From an uncultured Lachnospiraceae bacterium (lineage in GTDB: Bacteria; Bacillota; Clostridia; Lachnospirales; Lachnospiraceae), in contig CABSEG010000009.1 of the NCBI GenBank assembly GCA_902476645.1, forward strand, positions 1-58,918: a DNA stretch of 58,918 bases, given 5' to 3'. Numbering within the stretch: the stretch's first letter is position 1; each line of letters begins with the position of its first letter. Below the pieces are notes generated by a model that did not search any database, was not told the DNA's origin, and worked only from the letters and a program-made list of their open reading frames with translations. Below are positions 57,596 through 58,918 of the stretch, piece by piece. Made by a program: the position numbers and the translations under genes.

Positions 57596-58024
57596 ATGAT
57601 AGGAATACTTACCGCTTTGCTATCTGGTGCTCTTATGAGTATTCAGGGGGTCTTTAACACAGATGTGACAAAGAACACAAGCTTATGGGTATCCACCAGC
57701 TTTGTTCAGTTTTCTGCTCTTGCGGTCTGTCTGGTGGCTTGGTTTTTTACAGACCGAACCAGCTTTCGTACGATTCTGGAAGTGCCGAACCAGTATGCAT
57801 TGCTTGGAGGTGTCATTGGGGCTTTTATCACGATTACGGTCATTAAAAGTATGAGCGCTCTTGGACCTGCCAGAGCTGCTATGCTGATTGTTATTTCTCA
57901 GCTGATTGTGGCATATGTGATAGAACTGTTTGGAGTGTTTGGAGTGGATAAGCAGCCATTTGAGTGGAGAAAAGCGGGGGGAATGTTGTTGGCAATTATC
58001 GGAATCATCATCTTCAAATGGTAA
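57596..58024 (+). CDS. YdcZ/DUF606 family small transporter of the DMT superfamily
   Basis: A 142-residue protein with four or five hydrophobic segments and the family pattern LLSGALMSIQGVFNT and GGVIGAFITITVIKSM with LGPARAAMLIVISQLI. Proteins of this kind are half-size members of the drug/metabolite transporter superfamily and probably dimerise. I prefer the ATG at 57596 (AAGGAG 8 nt before) over the in-frame TTG at 57590. Substrate unknown. Confidence 0.87.
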   Translation: MIGILTALLSGALMSIQGVFNTDVTKNTSLWVSTSFVQFSALAVCLVAWFFTDRTSFRTILEVPNQYALLGGVIGAFITITVIKSMSALGPARAAMLIVISQLIVAYVIELFGVFGVDKQPFEWRKAGGMLLAIIGIIIFKW

Positions 58025-58038
58025 ATATGAAAAAAGTA

Positions 58039-58067
58039 TTGTAATCAAGAACTATTTCCATTAAAAT
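58039..58067 (+). promoter_or_regulatory. Promoter for comEA
   Basis: TTGTAA (58039-58044), 17 bp, TAAAAT (58062-58067). Confidence 0.6.
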
Positions 58068-58121
58068 AGAATCAGACTGTATCAGGGGGCCTTTGCCAGA
58101 GGCAAAAGGAGTGAATACAGG

Positions 58122-58742
58122 ATGAAACTTAAGAAAATACAGATGATTTTTATTTTGATGATGTGTTGTCTGCCTATACTGTGCGGATGCCACAGAGAAC
58201 CGCAGGCCGCTCTTTTTGACGCAAAGGAAGAGCAAAAGACGACAGAAAGCGAAGAACAGGAGACTGAGAAAGAGCAGACGGAAGCGACAGAGACTACTGG
58301 CATGATTTACGTTCAGGTTTGCGGAGCAGTAAAGAAACCGGGAGTCGTTACTCTACCGGCGGGGTCCAGAGCCTTTGAAGCGATTTCCCTTGCCGGGGGA
58401 TTGACCAAGGAGGCGGCGGAAAGCTCTGTCAACCAGGCGCAGGTGCTAAGTGATGGCCAGCAGCTGGTGGTGTGGACCAAGGAAGAAATGGAAAAGGGAA
58501 TTGTTTCCCAGGTAAAAGGGCAGCAGGAAGAAGGCGAGCAGATAGGTAAAAAGGTAAATATCAATACGGCTACCGCCTCGGAATTGATGACCCTTTCCGG
58601 AATCGGTGAGTCCAGGGCTACCGACATCATTGCTTACAGGGAAGAAAACGGCGGGTTTCAAAGCATTGAGGAGATTATGAACATCAGCGGTATTAAGGAG
58701 GCAATTTTCGAAAAAATCAAAGATCAGATCACTGTATCGTGA
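58122..58742 (+). CDS. comEA: ComEA-type DNA-binding competence protein, probable lipoprotein
   Basis: A 206-residue protein. The signal peptide ends in LPILCGC, so Cys23 is probably lipid-modified. After a Glu/Thr-rich spacer (about 30-62) comes an SLBB-type domain (IYVQVCGAVKKPGVVTL, FEAISLAGGLT) and then a helix-hairpin-helix pair (KVNINTATASELMTLSGIG, AIIAY-like ATDIIAYREENGGF). ComEA binds double-stranded DNA outside the membrane for uptake. Usual Firmicute ComEA is held by a transmembrane helix, so the lipobox is a variation. comEC is not adjacent. Confidence 0.92.
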   Translation: MKLKKIQMIFILMMCCLPILCGCHREPQAALFDAKEEQKTTESEEQETEKEQTEATETTGMIYVQVCGAVKKPGVVTLPAGSRAFEAISLAGGLTKEAAESSVNQAQVLSDGQQLVVWTKEEMEKGIVSQVKGQQEEGEQIGKKVNINTATASELMTLSGIGESRATDIIAYREENGGFQSIEEIMNISGIKEAIFEKIKDQITVS

Positions 58743-58747
58743 TGGAT

Positions 58748-58762
58748 GGCGGCGAAGCCGCC
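58748..58762 (+). other. Short GC hairpin after comEA
   Basis: GGCGGC-GAA-GCCGCC, a perfect 6-bp stem 6 bp after the comEA stop, without a U run. It may slow transcription before the next gene. Confidence 0.5.
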
Positions 58763-58785
58763 TTGGCATAGATAAGGAGCTAACG

Positions 58786-58918
58786 ATGGGAAAAAAGGTA
58801 TTAGTGGTAGACGATGAAAAATTAATTGTGAAGGGAATCCGTTTCAGCCTGGAGCAGGACGGAATGGAAGTGGACTGTGCCTACGACGGGGAAGAAGCTT
58901 TGAAAATGGCAAGGGAGC
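58786..58918 (+). CDS. Response regulator, N-terminal part (runs off the right edge)
   Basis: The last 44 codons open a receiver domain: KKVLVVDDEKLIVKGIRFSL, then MEVDCAYDGEEALKMARE. The acidic pair for Mg2+ is present; the phospho-acceptor Asp lies beyond the window. AAGGAG is 8 nt before the ATG. The spacing and style suggest an OmpR-type regulator but the output domain cannot be seen. Confidence 0.88.
   Translation, partial: MGKKVLVVDDEKLIVKGIRFSLEQDGMEVDCAYDGEEALKMARE

Noticed and set aside
1..58918. CRISPR array, prophage structural genes or rRNA
   Set aside because: No regularly spaced repeats, no phage structural proteins and no rRNA sequence were seen on either strand.

Overview
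The window looks like chromosome from a Gram-positive, low-to-moderate GC anaerobe of the class Clostridia, most likely a Lachnospiraceae member. This is inferred from AGGAGG-type ribosome binding sites, TTGACA/TATAAT-type promoters with 17-bp spacers, a YesM/YesN two-component system, an ECF sigma/DUF4179 anti-sigma pair, a DUF5721-like protein, a 2-hydroxyacyl-CoA dehydratase activase and bacterial GlnRS. I cannot name the species. Most of the window is ordinary core metabolism. I see no CRISPR array, rRNA, plasmid origin or intact prophage.

Layout. 1-1117 (-): 5' part of a double-ASKHA activase. 1331-2892: tgt and yajC. 3005-7346: a YesN regulator, a YesM kinase and a membrane-anchored sugar-binding protein, apparently a three-gene sensory operon with no transporter beside it. 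7496-11962: leuB-ilvD-ilvB. 12039-15611: serC-serA-DUF1015. 15702-18026: glgB. 18038-21275: MscS channel, His-rich CsoR-like repressor, degenerate sirtuin and an LCP cell-wall enzyme in one tight run. 21369-22685: tRNA-Thr(CGT) with a lone tyrosine integrase reading toward it. 22955-23468 (-): a small membrane protein and a 26-residue membrane microprotein. 23621-24955 (-): gdhA, divergent from a P-type ATPase (25245-27617). 27708-33260: amidase, L,D-transpeptidase, sfsA, mutY and a glycosyltransferase. 33380-36455: glnS and a PdxR/MocR regulator. 36520-38610 (-): acidic membrane protein, azlDC and a YdcF-like protein. 38779-41773: a FucI/AraA-like isomerase and a xylulokinase. 41959-43692: two HAD phosphatases and a small acidic protein. 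43696-44433 (-): TraX. 44668-46734: htpG behind a CIRCE element. 46831-49519: DUF5721-like protein, DegV, a membrane protein and a cytidylate-kinase-like protein. 49562-55598: argG divergent from argCJBD, with ARG-box-like operators between them. 55736-57497: ECF sigma and anti-sigma. 57596-58918: a YdcZ-type transporter, a lipoprotein ComEA and the start of a response regulator.

How they work together. The leu/ilv, ser and arg blocks supply amino acids, but each pathway is incomplete here, so the remaining steps must be encoded elsewhere. GdhA supplies glutamate to these pathways. The isomerase-kinase pair probably feeds a pentose into the pentose phosphate pathway under a ROK/XylR-like operator. 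HtpG appears to be under HrcA control.

The least ordinary points are: a hairpin between the Shine-Dalgarno sequence and the start codon of the first gene; the terminator whose 3' arm carries the amidase ribosome binding site; the His-rich CsoR and pseudo-sirtuin pair; the three-gene sugar-sensing operon; the unassigned isomerase with xylB; and the 26-residue microprotein cassette. None is proved to be a new system from sequence alone.
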